DNA of 64,000 bases from the NCBI GenBank assembly GCA_003024175.1, contig MDYQ01000151.1, forward strand, positions 1-64,000, read 5' to 3'. Of the stretch, positions 50,601-61,707 are shown piece after piece. The first letter of the stretch is position 1; the number at the start of each line of letters is the position of its first letter. This DNA comes from Planoprotostelium fungivorum. Taxonomy: Eukaryota > Evosea > Variosea > Cavosteliida > Cavosteliaceae. Under the pieces are notes generated by a model. It ran no database searches, had not been told where the DNA came from, and worked only from the letters and a program-made list of their open reading frames with translations. Both the position numbers and the translations under genes were made by a program.

Positions 50601-50909
50601 CTTTGATCCAGGGACGGGAAGGTTCTCCGTGTAAAAACGTAATTGTACCGACTTGGCACCAGCATCGTCCGAATTCTGCATGAGTTCACGATAGACAACA
50701 TGCTCTGCAGAGTATCTGAACGATCGTTCATTCTCAGATATTTCTAACACGAAACTTACCTTGCCAATATCTTATCAATGAGATGGCGTTGATTGACTGT
50801 GATGTGTAAACAGGACGATTCGTATGAGATGGCCCTCACCCTCTACTTTTTCTTCCTTTGAAGAGCTCTCTCGAGCCCTTCGCTTAGCTTCCTCCAATGC
50901 AGTCGTCAT
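44610..50909 (-). CDS. DUF3684 protein with GHKL/HSP90-like ATPase domain
   Basis: Starts MTTALEEAKRRARESSSKEE at 50909; more than 20 exons, about 1,650-1,750 residues. The N-terminus joins over three short exons to RHLIDKILARYSAEHVVY, then the ATP-binding N-box ELMQNSDDAGAKSVQLRF and IVFRNDGIPFRSEDW, as in sacsin-like and DUF3684 ATPases. The middle is long and weakly structured, with a Pro/Gln-rich linker (PHPGHLQQQMAQSQSQSQ) near 45380-45440. Near the end is TTAHELAHNFEDAHNAQHE, joined to YYFSSFAEEYLPGLI and stop at 44610; this HELAHN..HN.H block is typical of the C-terminus of fungal DUF3684 proteins. Role unknown; chaperone-like activity is inferred from the fold only. A heptamer repeat sits in one intron (45891-45921). 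Confidence 0.8.
45891..45921. repeat. Heptamer microsatellite (gtgacat)n in an intron
   Basis: Just over four perfect copies of a 7-bp unit, partly self-complementary (acatgt), lie inside the intron spanning about 45872-45929 of the DUF3684 gene. Confidence 0.8.
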
Positions 50910-51782
50910 CTTGACTGATTGTTGTGACGTGAAATTTACAATTTACCGGAAATCGTCTTGGAAATAGATTATTCATCATTGTAGATAACATCTAGTGGCG
51001 GGCCTTCAAAATTCAAAAACGGTTAGAACAGGAAAAGCAGCATCAAAGGGGGAGGATATTTTCATGAGAGCTGCTTGAGATGGAGAGTCACAGAATGCAT
51101 ATCCAAATTGAATGGCAAGGTGGTTGTACGTATCTTGTGAATCAGAATCCACCCATAGAGCAGGAGGGAGGTTGAACTTGAAGAAGCCGTTTTCAAGAAG
51201 AAGATTAATGAGATTGTCAGTCTGCAAGCACTTTCTCTGACACTGCAGTGCAACTGTTGAAGCGTTGTTCAGCAGATATGAGACGAGCACCCTTGCTTTG
51301 TGCTAGAGCTCAGAAAGTCTGAAGAACCTTCATTGGACGGTATCATTTCTTGCATTATCAAGGTGACTAGCAAAAATTTTAATTGTTCTGACGCAGCTTG
51401 GGACGAGCTGGCTGAGAGTGGGTTGAACGCTAGGTGTCGTATTGTCCATTGTGATGTGATTGTGTTCACCCCCTCTCGCCCTCAAAATGACCTTTATCTA
51501 AAAGATCTCAAGACGACTAACTATAAGAGAGATGTCCTTGCTGCCAACGTTACAAGACTCACCAATGAAGAGGCTGATGGTTCGGCAAACACGGCCAGTT
51601 TTGCTTGGATAGAGACCGCTTCTCCAGGCGATTTACATCATCTGCACCGTCTAACCGTCCGAAATCAAATCACCCGTCTTCATTCATCTCGCCCATCGAC
51701 GAAGAGCTGCACAGACACACGATCACAATCCAAATGAGACTTCTATCAGGTGATTTATCAAGCAACAAGGAGGTAGAACATC
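50910..51782. other. Unresolved stretch with competing open frames
   Basis: On minus, 51006-51290 reads smoothly (LINLLLENGFFKFNLPPALW, YNHLAIQFGYAFCDSPSQ), with a possible upstream exon to about 51469. On plus, 51300-51737 is also open (AWDELAESGLNARCRIVH, FAWIETASPGDLHHL). Neither has an ATG at its start and neither matches a family I know. One small gene or a decayed gene is likely; I cannot choose the strand with confidence. Confidence 0.3.
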
Positions 51783-52800
51783 TTAAGGACGTTTGGAGAT
51801 GACACCAGAGGCCCTGCAGTTCCTGTTGTTGACGGATAGATCTCCGTTCTTCAACCAACAACGTCCATTGCCACATGTGTTGAAGGCGAAAGCAGTGCAA
51901 TCGCTTCTCCTGACACACTTGTCTTGACAATCTGTGGGACCACGTGACGTCAGCGTGTGATGGACATCATGATCATCATCTCACTCGTTGGCCTTGAGAA
52001 CAGCGATGTCGTCACCCGGAAGATCTTGGTTGTTGATGTCACCGTAAGGAGCATTGTAATTGTTGTTGTTGTTGTTATTGTTTTTGTTGTCTTCAGAGCT
52101 GCAGCCGGTAGCAAGGTCTAATAATTCAGCACCGATGCCGAGACTGTTCTTTCCCTTGTCAACTCTAAGGTAACCGTGCTCTCCCCAATCAGACCCCCAA
52201 GAGTTCCTTATGATCCGATCAGATCACGAATGAGATCACGATGGTGACGGCGATGATGTGTAACTCACTTGACGACCCAACATTGAGCCGCTCTACCATT
52301 GCAATCGGTTGTCAAGGCAACAGCAGTCACGGCGTGGTTCTGATCGCTCGAGTAGCCCGCGCCGATGACGCCGGAGCGGTAGTTCTGAAGGATGTCTGCG
52401 TCTAAACACACGGACACGGCTCCCTTCTGCAACATGTTCTCCAATTGATCTTCTCCCTTGCCTGAGATTCTCTGCCCGACATGAATTCTGTTCTGGGTAG
52501 AGTGACACGATCCATCACGTTGGGTGTATGGATAATCTGATGGAGATGAGTCGGTCCCGTCGGACGGTGGTGCGACAGAAGATGAAGGAGGAGATCACCT
52601 CTTTCGAAAGACTGCCTATTCTTCTTGGCGTAGTCGGTGGCCTCAGATGGCCAGCCATCTCCGGGTTCACACTTTCTGGAACACAGCCTCTGCATGGGGT
52701 GTATCAGGTTATTCCATCTGGCTATTCACTGCCATCACAACCTCGCCCAAATTCCAGAGTGCAGCACAAAGACTACTGGCGCGGACAGGGACCAAAATAA
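51783..52800 (-). CDS. Papain-family cysteine protease with C-terminal PAN/apple domain, lacking its N-terminus
   Basis: Reading leftward: a block aligned with the papain active-site region (VPVRASSLCAALWNLGEVV, where papains have 'VRdQGsCGSCWaf'), then CEPGDGWPSEATDYAKKN, DYPYTQRDGSCHSTQ, the catalytic His in SSDQNHAVTAVAL and the catalytic Asn in NSWGSDWGEHGYLRVDKG. An Asn-rich run (near 52050-52090) and a PAN-like domain with Cys pairs (DCQDKCVRRSDCTAF, NTCGNGRCWLKN) follow, ending at 51783. No signal peptide or propeptide (normally about 100 residues) can be found upstream; the tRNA gene begins about 200 bp away. The Gly-rich oxyanion loop before the Cys is altered. A decaying or 5'-truncated copy is likely, though a missed distant exon is possible. 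Confidence 0.65.
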
Positions 52801-53004
52801 GTGATTGTAGAACAGCTCTCTTTCAAATAAATCAGTGTTCTTAGCCGTTTTGCAACACGAACAGCACAAGCAAGGTCTAGAACTCTTTCATCTCAATAGT
52901 ATATCGTTATTAGGCCCCTCCTAACAGAGAATTTCTTGATTGAGTCTGTTTCGAATTTATATCAAATCATAAACGAAGTGTGCTTCACCGCGGCTGATCA
53001 CCAC

Positions 53005-53099
53005 TCCTCGATAGTATAGTGGTGAGTATACAAGCCTGTCAGAAACGCTATAGATAGCGCAGAACGCTTGGGACCCGGGTTCAATTCCCGGTCGGGGAG
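53005..53099 (+). tRNA. tRNA-Asp (GUC) with 23-nt intron
   Basis: The acceptor stem TCCTCGA pairs with TCGGGGA (one G-T), discriminator G at 53099. D-arm TAGTATAGTGGTGAGTAT carries the internal A box. Anticodon stem CAAGC (53031-53035) pairs with GCTTG (53066-53070); anticodon GTC is at 53038-53040. The T arm is CCGGG-TTCAATT-CCCGG (B box). An intron of 23 nt (53042-53064) sits right after position 37, the canonical place, and can fold on itself (CGCTA..TAGCG). A Pol III-type T tract follows at 53102-53105. The 3' CCA is not encoded, as usual in eukaryotes. Confidence 0.93.
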
Positions 53100-53520
53100 C
53101 TCTTTTAATATTTCAGCTTCGTAAATCGAAGAGCAATGATAGTGATTTTAATCTTGCGTTCAATTGAAATGGTTGAATGTACAGAATTATATAGCTCAAG
53201 CAGCTAGATGAGACAACTGACGAGGTAATAAAATATGAAGAATACATTATTTGATCATCTTTTTTGTGCCTGAGAAACGTCGATCGATTGCGATGCGCAC
53301 ATGAGAAGGCAAAAATCTGTTACATTCATTTCCGAGAGAATAAAACGTCCGATAATCCTAGAGAATAATAATCGTTGTAGATACATCTTCTCCAGATAGA
53401 GGTGTTGCTGTAGTTTCAGCAGAGGAAGCAAATAGAGAGACGATCTATCGTGGAAGACCAACACTCTGCAATTCATCGATACACAAAAGAAGCATCGCTT
53501 TCTACAGAATTTATCGATCA
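53100..53520. other. Intergenic, no gene seen
   Basis: AT-rich spacer between tRNA-Asp and the 3' end of the carbonic anhydrase gene. A short minus open frame (53255-53521) has no family features. Confidence 0.4.
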
Positions 53521-54573
53521 TTACAGCATTAGGGATGCCAAGAAGACGATCATCACAGCAGCGACACGGATAGCCACTGCCTCAGACGTTGTCGCAGTGG
53601 GACGTCCAGAAGTTTTGATGTCCACCGCTTCTGGGGTGTAGAGTCCATACTGCACGAGGGTTCTGTTGTAAAGGCCTTGAGTCGGACGGTTGGTGTTGGC
53701 CATGGCGGTAATGAGAGTGTTCAGATCCTCACGAGTGGCACTGAGGACTCTCGTGTGCACGAACCACTTGACGCTCTCGGTGCAAGGAGGTGTGGTGAAA
53801 GAACCGTTGTAATGGACGTAGTTGTCATGTTGATTGAAGAGATCGGTCAAGTTGAGAGACGAGATGAGCGTAGAATTTCCCTGAAACGAATCAATTTCGG
53901 TGATGTGATGTGTCTCCTCACGTATTGGGGAATCTCGTGGATCTTCTTAGACAATGTCTGTAAGAAGCCCTCGGTGTAAGTGTCTTGCTTGACGAGATAT
54001 CCGAGGACGGCGAAAGAACCATCGGCAGACTTGTGGACGAGATGGACTTCGAGGGGGTAATGGTTGCTGTCGATGGTGTGCTCGGAGGGAGAATGGAAGT
54101 GGAATTGAAGGAACTGGTATTTGGATGCTGCCTCTGTCACGGTGATGAAACTGGTCTGGTTGATGTTGACCTGAACGGTGTGGCCATCGTTGAAGAACAT
54201 CTGCTCCTGCAGTGTTGTGTATGATGTCTTCAGATTCTGAGGAAGTCAGAGATCGAATGCGGGTCGAAGGAGGTCACCAGGTTGGCTGTGGGATGAGTGA
54301 TAATGAAGGAGAGGGGGATGTCGATGGGTGTCTGTCTCTGTCCCGTCTTGCATGCGATCCACTCTGGGCAGAGATCACCCCAATGAGATGGTCCAGCGTC
54401 AGAAGATGCATTGTAGCTGTCGACCTTTAGCATCCGAATCACGTGTGTCCAGTGTCTCACTTCCAGATGATGGTCTGATTGGTCGAGGGGCACTTGGCAC
54501 CTGGTCCGGGGAAGGGAGAGACACTGGCGAAGACGGCGACCGAGAGGGTCAATAGGAGCAGTTGTCTCAGCAT
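53521..54573 (-). CDS. Alpha-type carbonic anhydrase, secreted and GPI-anchored
   Basis: Starts MLRQLLLLTLSVAVFASV, a signal peptide, at 54573; introns near 54428-54460, 54240 and 53880-53925. The alpha-CA core shows WGDLCPEWIACKTGQRQTPI, the zinc ligands FHFHSPSEH and EVHLVH, and YNGSFTTPPCTESVKWFVH (the conserved 'GSLTTPPC' substrate-pocket block). The tail AVAIRVAAVMIVFLASLML is a GPI-attachment or membrane signal. It reversibly hydrates CO2, here outside the cell. All three zinc His are present, so it is probably active. Cys in CPSTNQ and PPC could form the usual disulphide. Confidence 0.92.
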
Positions 54574-55882
54574 TGTTGCGATGAAAATGTGAATTCCCTC
54601 GGCGGTACTGCACGTTCCTCCCGCGACAGCGAAGCCGTGGAACCTCCGGTAACAAACGCGTTTCATTTACCTTTTCGAAGGTAAAAGCAGGTAGTCCATC
54701 CTGTGCCCCGGTACAGCGTTGAGATTTGGACCACCTGAGCCGATCCGAAGGATGTCCGTCTGTCGTTAGCGTGTCAAGGTCAAGCTCTGAAGATCTTCTG
54801 CGTGTCACCGTCCTGTTGTGTCTGGAACATCTTTTCTGGAGTACTTTTACCACTACCCGACAAAAGAAAAGAGGGCACCTGAGAAGAACGTGGCTTCACT
54901 GTAGTTTAGAACTTGTAGATCGAATTAAAATCGCAGACAGGAACCGCCGTCTAATTCGAGGGATCTCTTAGAGCTGTTGTCTCATCAACCGCTAACTGGT
55001 GCCGGTCACGTGACCTGGTCCTAAAGCGGTCTCGGAGCAAAACAGCTTTTGCCATTACGAGGTCCCATAGTCGGAAAATATACGGAAAAATTGACCCCCT
55101 TTGTAAACTACAGTGATTGTATATTTATGCAAATTTGGAGGCGTCAGTAATTTCCATTGCGACATCATCATCGTTAACAAGTCGTCGATTGTATCATTTG
55201 AAAGAGATTCTAGTCATCAAGCACATCATTCGCCTTTTTCAATCCATCATTTGCTTGAGCTCGGGTAACGTGGTCGATTCTGACCACCTGACGGAAGCTC
55301 AGAGTACAAGATCACAGGAGCTGGGTGTTCCGCGTATGGATCTCAAAAGATCACAGAGAGGAAGAATGCGAGATGACATCGATTGCATTCCGCGATGATG
55401 TCGACCTCTTCCATTGACGGAACAGGAAATATAACTTAATGGAGAAAACGAGAGGAATCAGGATCCTAGAGGAGACGGTCGCAGCTGTAGAAGTCCTCAG
55501 ATCCCTACTGTAGAAAGTACGACCACCTATAGGTCTTCTCTTTTCTCGATAACCGTGACAAAGCAAACACTCACCAGGGCAATGTGTATTGCTGTCCCGA
55601 TTAAGGTGATCGTTTCACCTGAAGACCTTTCTCTTCCCACGAAAGATGGTGAATTGAGCCCAGTGCACCGAACCGGACACGTCAGCGTTCTCTAAAATGT
55701 CACGAAAGCATCAGACTAGTCCGTCTCAGTTGAGGTTGATTATTCCACTTCTGATGCATGAGCCCCGTTCGGTGATACAGGAATACTCCAATGGAATGTT
55801 TTAAGAGCTTTCACTCAAATCGACGATCGCTGTGGTGATCCGCTCAGCCTCTCTTCACAATCATTCTTCAGCGGTCCGATAG
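54574..55882. other. 1.3-kb intergenic region, no gene recognised
   Basis: The longest gene-free stretch in the window. It contains an 8-bp-stem inverted repeat TTTACCTT-TTCG-AAGGTAAA (54666-54685) and a 12-bp palindrome GGTCACGTGACC (55004-55015) with an E-box core. A plus open frame at 55117-55398 is possible but unsupported. The right end must hold the promoter and probably a first exon with the ATG of the surface-protein gene. Confidence 0.4.
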
Positions 55883-58800
55883 TTGAGCTTGCAGCTCTTC
55901 TTCTTCTGTACCCTCCTCTCCTTGGCTTTAGCCGCTTGTCAGTACGGTGTGGCTCACCCCTACTATTATAGTGATGACGCCTGCTCATGCTACCCCGGAT
56001 TCAGCGGCAGCAATTGTACCGTCAGACCCAGCAACCTGTGTCCCTACCGCCCAGTGTCTTCCGTCAATTCTGCCTTCGACGCTCAGGTGTCTACCTATTC
56101 CTCCCCCTGCGGTCTCAGCGTAGACGTTCTCGCCACCTTGGAGCAGACACCTTATCTCTACCCCTCTTCGAACGACACTCTGGCCAGTGACGATACCGCC
56201 TACGTGGCAGACACCACCATCACCTTTGGTAGCGTGGCCACACCCTGTGACTACCCAGGACGCCTCTGGTCCGCTCTGTCCCCCAACTACAACTGCAGTG
56301 ATCACTTGGCGGGAGAATTAGACTGGCGTAGCCTTCTCAACACTTGCGGTTTCGTGAGTAACGGAGCCGGCGCCTACAACGGAAGTCTCACGGCTACACG
56401 TACGTATTCTATTCCCACATCCTTCGGTCCCATGGCAAGAGTGGAGTCCGCTAGTGTTCCCATCTACATCACGTGAGGGACAGTTTTCGAGGAGATCTCT
56501 GACGATGTCAGGTTCCCCCTGACGGTCACCGCATCGACCGTCGCAGTTCAGGACAACGTTATCGTTGTTGTCAACACCACCGTCTTCTCCGTATCTCTTC
56601 TCTCCAAGGTGAGATCGTCACATCGATGAGAGTCATTGACCTCCACACAGGTTGCCTTCGATCCCATCACGTTCAATTGGAACATCGTCATCACCACCGT
56701 CACAGCTTCTCCTTATCAGCTCAACCTTCTCAGCCCCTCCACCAACGACAACGGCCGTACCGTTTCCGCTGGCATCTCCAATTGCAACATCGTCAACGGT
56801 AACTGCGTCCAGACTGCAAGCTTCTACGCTCCAAACTGTGCCGCACTCAACGTCATCATCAATCTACCATTCAACGCCACTTGCAGAGCTGGCATCACCA
56901 ACTGCACTCAGCCCACGTCGAGCAACGTGAACGCCGCCGTCACCGTTACCTCCGGTAGCTCTTGCCCCATCGCCACAACCATTTCTTTCAACGGAGCGAC
57001 TCTGTTTGCCTCTAACCGATCTGATCTGGCCACCCAAACCAGGACATTTAGTGCTAAGGACACCGGATATTTTGGCGCCAACTTGTACTCGAACCAAGCG
57101 AAGATCAACTCCCTTACTCCCCTACATGTCTGCTACAGGTACAACTACACTGGATCTTCTTACAACATCACCAACTGCCCCTCTAACGTTCCCACTCCAC
57201 ACCCAAACACAGAGGTGAATTTCCGCGGAGGTGTATTTCACTCATCATCTACTCAGGTCGATTATGCTCTCTCGACTGTGTCTTCCAACTCTTATTTTGG
57301 TATGTACAACAGTATGTCGGGTGACGGTCTGTGGTCCGCCGGTAGCTCTTATGTTCTCGACAAGGTGTACATCTACTCTCATGCCAACAAAGCCAGTCCT
57401 CTCCTCACCCAAGTCATCAACGTCGTAGGAACCGCCAATGGTAGATTCGGTGGCTCGCTCGCATTGTCGCAGAACGGAAACATCCTCGTAGGTGGGTGAC
57501 ACTCATCTCACCTTCACATCTAACACTCGACAGTCGGAGCTCCTCTGCAGGGTACTTCTTATGATGGAAGAGCTTACATCTTCTCTCGAAGTGGTCCCTC
57601 TCAGAACTACACCCTGCTCACCTCTCTTGTCCCCCCCGCGTGCGACAGATGCTACTTTGGTATGGCTTCGGTCATCTCGGGTGATGGAAGCACTGTCATC
57701 ATTTCCGCCCCTAACAGCGACGCCGGTGCCAGCAAGAGTGAGTTTGAACACTGCGACATTCTTTTCATCTTTCTTCAGTCTCTCGTGTCTACTTTTACAC
57801 CGCCGCCAGCTCTTGGGCCCTCCAGAAGACTCTGACGTACAACAACATCACCTTTGGATCTTCTCTCGCCGTGAACTACGACGGTTCCGCAATGGTTGCC
57901 GGAGGTGATATCACATTCACATCGATCTTTCTTCTAATCTTTCTGCAGTTCGTGACTACAGCTATGCTGCTCAGTACTACTCCACCGGTACCGTGTATCT
58001 CGCCCTCAAGTCCACCAACTGGGCTCCCGTCAAACTGCCCGATCAGCCTCCCTCTGTCAACTGCGCCCTCGGTCTCACCGTAGCCATGAGCAACGACGCC
58101 AACACCATCGCAGCCAGCGGACAATTCGAGTGCAACTACATCTTCACCAACATCAACGGTAATTGGGCTTACTCTCAGATCAAGCGTAGCTCCCGCTTCG
58201 GACAATTCGGAATGTCCGCTGACGGCCTCACCACCGTGTGTGAGTACTTCACCCGTACATCACGACATTGATCTGATTTGGTGTGATAGTGGGATCCGAT
58301 AGCGAAGGGGCAGCTTATCTCATCAAGCAGTGGACTGCCGGAAGTTTCACTACCGAATTGATCACCGGTCCTTCTTTCGTGTCCGGATTGTCTCAAGGTG
58401 GCACTGGAAACACCTTGACCCTCTCTTCGAACGGTACCGTCTTGTCTCTCAGTACTTGGGGCGCCACCTCTGCAGGTCTTTCCAACGTCGGAAAGATGAC
58501 TTACATCTCAATCCAATGTGGACCCTCTGGTGCCGTCTGTGCCACCAACTCTGACTGCTGTGGAACCGGTCTTGCCTGCAACTCTGGTATTTGCACCAAC
58601 ACTACATCTTGTACCACCACTCAAATCAACGTGATGGCAACATCCGATTGCCTCCCCCTCAACTGGACGTCCAGCGCCCCCGCTGGTTACCGCGCCGGAT
58701 TTATCATCCCCTGGGCTCAAAATCCCACCGCCAGCAACAAGGGTGCTGTCACTGTGTACGCCACTTTGAAGATCAACTGGGATGGAATCAGCAAGAAGCG

Positions 58801-58981
58801 TTCGTCCAATGAGGCACTCATCTCCGCCGGCTCGGTTGTCAGCTTCACTGATGCACCCATTCAGAACGACTCCCCTGCAGTACCTCTGACCACACACGAG
58901 GAGAGTGGAAGAATTGTGGGCGCCGCAGCAGGTCACTTTTTGGGTGTCGCCGTTGCCATCCTCTGTGCATTATTCGCTTGA
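55883..58981 (+). CDS. Large surface protein: EGF-like module, FG-GAP-like propeller, GPI tail
   Basis: The first visible exon gives a signal peptide (LQLFFFCTLLSLALAACQYG) but no ATG, so the start is probably in an upstream exon. Then an EGF-like motif (CSCYPGFSGSNC), a Cys-containing beta-rich domain with many N-glycosylation sites, then repeats of the type FGGSLALSQNGNILVGG, FGMASVISGDGSTVIISAP, FGSSLAVNYDGSAMVAG and FGQFGMSADGLTTV, as in FG-GAP/integrin-alpha-like propellers. A second Cys-rich patch (CATNSDCCGTGLACNSGIC) precedes the GPI-type tail AAAGHFLGVAVAILCALFA, with stop at 58981 and aataaa at 58998. About 880 residues. An adhesion or recognition role is inferred. Confidence 0.75.
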
Positions 58982-59481
58982 TGTTCCATCACCTTTAAAT
59001 AAATTATCACGGTAATCGAAATCTGTGCACCGATTGGACTCATCAGAAGAGCACAAACGACTCGGTCTCTCACATGCTCCTCTCGGAGCTGCGTTAGACG
59101 CCACGGTAACACTGAATACCACGCGGAGAAGAGGAGCGTCGACTCTCCTTCTGGCATCGCTCACCTACAATATCACCCAACATAGAGACACGCTATCTCT
59201 ATGACGTTAGCGAAAGTGAAATACACGTGGTTCAGATCTGTCGCTCGTGCGATCAATGGACAAGGTGATTTGAATGTCCCTCCCATGAGATCAGGCGGAA
59301 TGTACGCTCCTGACCTTAGCGTGTCACAAGAGAGAGTGCATAGTGCACTCAATTGGGTGATACGATATGTCGTGCCAGCTTGGATTTCGGGTTGATAGGT
59401 CACGTGATCCGCGTCCCGGGTCAGTTGTTTGCGATCGAAATTATCCGTGATCACATGCACATCGAACACAAACCTCCAGCC
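58982..59481. other. Intergenic, no gene supported
   Basis: Contains the surface gene's 3' end and the QNG1 promoter. Open frames occur on both strands (for example minus 59173-59697), but they overlap QNG1's first exon and show no family features. Confidence 0.4.
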
Positions 59482-60929
59482 ATGATGACCGTGGAGGATC
59501 ATACATCTCCAGTGGTCGAGTCTGCAAAGTTCATAACACAGAACAGCGAACATGTCACGATAGATATGTCCGGCTCTGCCGCTCAGAAGGTAAACAAGAT
59601 CGATTCGTCTGTTTCTGAAGATATATTCAGCTGGTTGATGCATACAAGACCGGATCATTTCGTCTGGAGAATTGGAAATCACACGAGTTAACTCCAAAGA
59701 CTATGGATGAAGACACTCTTAACTGGTATTTGTTTCAACCAACGTGTCTCGCTCACACATGATGCAGGATCTTCGTGGTAGATACGCTCAACTTTTGCTT
59801 CTGGACATCACCCGACAGACCGGCGTATGAAGCGGAATATAATGGTACCACGTGAGTCACAATCCCTCTTAAATCCATGACACGTGCAGATACACCGGAT
59901 ACTGGTCCATGGTGGCATCGATCAATGCCGCATTACAGGTGATCGTGTTTTCCTCCTCGATTCGTATCGACAACCAACCACACACCCCATCTCTTCACAT
60001 GAACATCTTCCATTCATGCATCGACAGAAGGATATTCCCGTCTGTGACCCTAAATACCTCTCCGAATTAGACGAACACAAATTGAGACAGATCTTCGTGT
60101 GAGCTTATGGATGTCTCCTCCATCAGAGCAGCCATGATGACAGACGACAGACCGTGTAGAGGAAGAGATGTACCGATGTTTCACGAGAGATTGACTGTAC
60201 TGAGAGAAGCTGGTACAGTGCTGATGGAAAAATTTGGCGGGAAATTCTCCAACTGCATCCAAATGGCGGGAAAAAGTTCACAGAAACTTCTCAGAACGAT
60301 TGTGAAAAATTTCTCATCGTACCGTGACGAGAGTGTCTTTCGAGGGAGGAAAGGTGAAGACATCGTTCGTTCACCGAATGAACCAAACAGTTTGCCTGTA
60401 CAAGAGAGCTCAGATTCTCATCGCTGACATCTGGGCCTGTTTCCTAGGCCAAGATTTTGGCGAATTTTCTGACATCGATAGCATCACCATGTTTGCAGAT
60501 TACAGAGTTCCCCAGGTGAATTCATCTACAACGTTGTAGGACGATTTTTTATAGATTCTTAGATACTGGTGGCCTTTGGTGTACTGAATTATTCCGATTC
60601 TCTCATGGAAGACCTGAGGAGGGGTGACCTCATACCACCGGGTGAGTTGTAGATCGTCCCAATCGATTGGTCCACCGACCTACCCAGGGGACCCCAGGGA
60701 GGTGGAAATTCGTGGAAATTCCATCATGGCCGTGGAGGTGAAGTGACGTCACGGCTCGTTTGACATTGAACAGATGTTGAGAGAGAAGATGTCTGCACTC
60801 ATCGGATCTGATCGATCACACCCTCTCAACTCCATCGTAATCGACTTCTATCTGTGGGACACGGCGAAGAGCTTGGGGGACAAATTGAATCACATTCCCA
60901 TTCACAGGACCCTGGGAATCTTCTATTAA
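59482..60929 (+). CDS. QNG1: Queuosine 5'-phosphate N-glycosylase/hydrolase (DUF2419, QNG1)
   Basis: The likely start is [20 protein letters not shown] at 59482. Exons join to [19 protein letters not shown], then [114 protein letters not shown] and a final [15 protein letters not shown], ending LGIFY at 60929. The catalytic-pocket segments 'LDTLNFCFW' and 'FADYRVPQ' are those of the DUF2419 family. The enzyme releases queuine from queuosine 5'-monophosphate so that it can be reused by tRNA-guanine transglycosylase; eukaryotes cannot make queuine and salvage it from food bacteria. Length (about 360 residues) is normal. Confidence 0.9.
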
Positions 60930-61221
60930 AGAGAATCGTTATTTCGCTCCTCTTGTCGTCCCAATGACATTTAAATACCCCCAAGCTTCTCCTCGGCCAT
61001 ACGTCGTGTTTCGGAAGTCCACAGCCACAAAGGTGAGAACACCTTTGTTCTTTTTTGAGTACGAATTCACGACCGGAAACGAACACATTCGCCAGACTTC
61101 CAAGACACAGTCTCTTTCCTGCATTCATCATAACAAACAACAACAACAGCTCAACAGCCGATCTCCCTCTCTCGGCAAGTGACCGTCTAACCACTCAAGG
61201 TCCTAAGATGATGCAGGTACC

Positions 61222-61707
61222 ATGCAACAGCTCCTCCTCTTCACTCTCTTCGCCTTCGTCGCTGCCTCCGCATCGGTAGCCTCCACCCAATACGAGGTCG
61301 ACCAGCCCGACCTCCTTTCGCACCTGCATCAACGACCTCTCAACCAAGGACCTTTCACAGAAGTCCACGTCTTCACGGAACACTCCAGCTTCTCCACTAC
61401 CAACTTCCCTCGCAAGTACAACGTCTCGGGTGACTCGTTGGACTCTCTGTCCTTCACATCCCTGGAAGATGGTTACTTCTGGTGTGAGGCAAAGAACGTT
61501 GCAGTCGATGCCAAAGGACGGTTCAAGTTCCAGTGCGACAGCAACGGATTCGGCCAGGCCGTCTGCCACGGGCAGTTCACCGTGCTGCACCACTGTCACT
61601 CCACTCGAAATGGACCCGTCTGTGGTTATTCCGTGAAGACCCCTCTCACCTGTGCGTCTTTGGAGGGAGAAGGTCACCACAAGATCGTCGTTTCTTACAG
61701 CAGTTGA
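61222..61707 (+). CDS. Small secreted Cys-containing protein
   Basis: An intronless 161-residue frame beginning MQQLLLFTLFAFVAASASVA (signal peptide). The mature protein has Cys at FWCEAKN, KFQCDSNG, AVCHGQ, HHCHSTR, PVCGYS and LTCASLE, enough for three disulphides, in a beta-strand-like context (RFKFQCDSNGFGQAVCHGQF). No family is recognised. It sits between QNG1 and the convergent GT69 gene. Confidence 0.75.
   Translation: MQQLLLFTLFAFVAASASVASTQYEVDQPDLLSHLHQRPLNQGPFTEVHVFTEHSSFSTTNFPRKYNVSGDSLDSLSFTSLEDGYFWCEAKNVAVDAKGRFKFQCDSNGFGQAVCHGQFTVLHHCHSTRNGPVCGYSVKTPLTCASLEGEGHHKIVVSYSS

Noticed and set aside
54230-54853. Minus open frame of 207 residues
   Set aside because: It runs through an intron and the promoter of the carbonic anhydrase; only its last part coincides with a true exon.
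59173-59697. Minus open frame of 174 residues
   Set aside because: Overlaps the QNG1 N-terminal exon, which is supported by family motifs; no motif seen in this frame.
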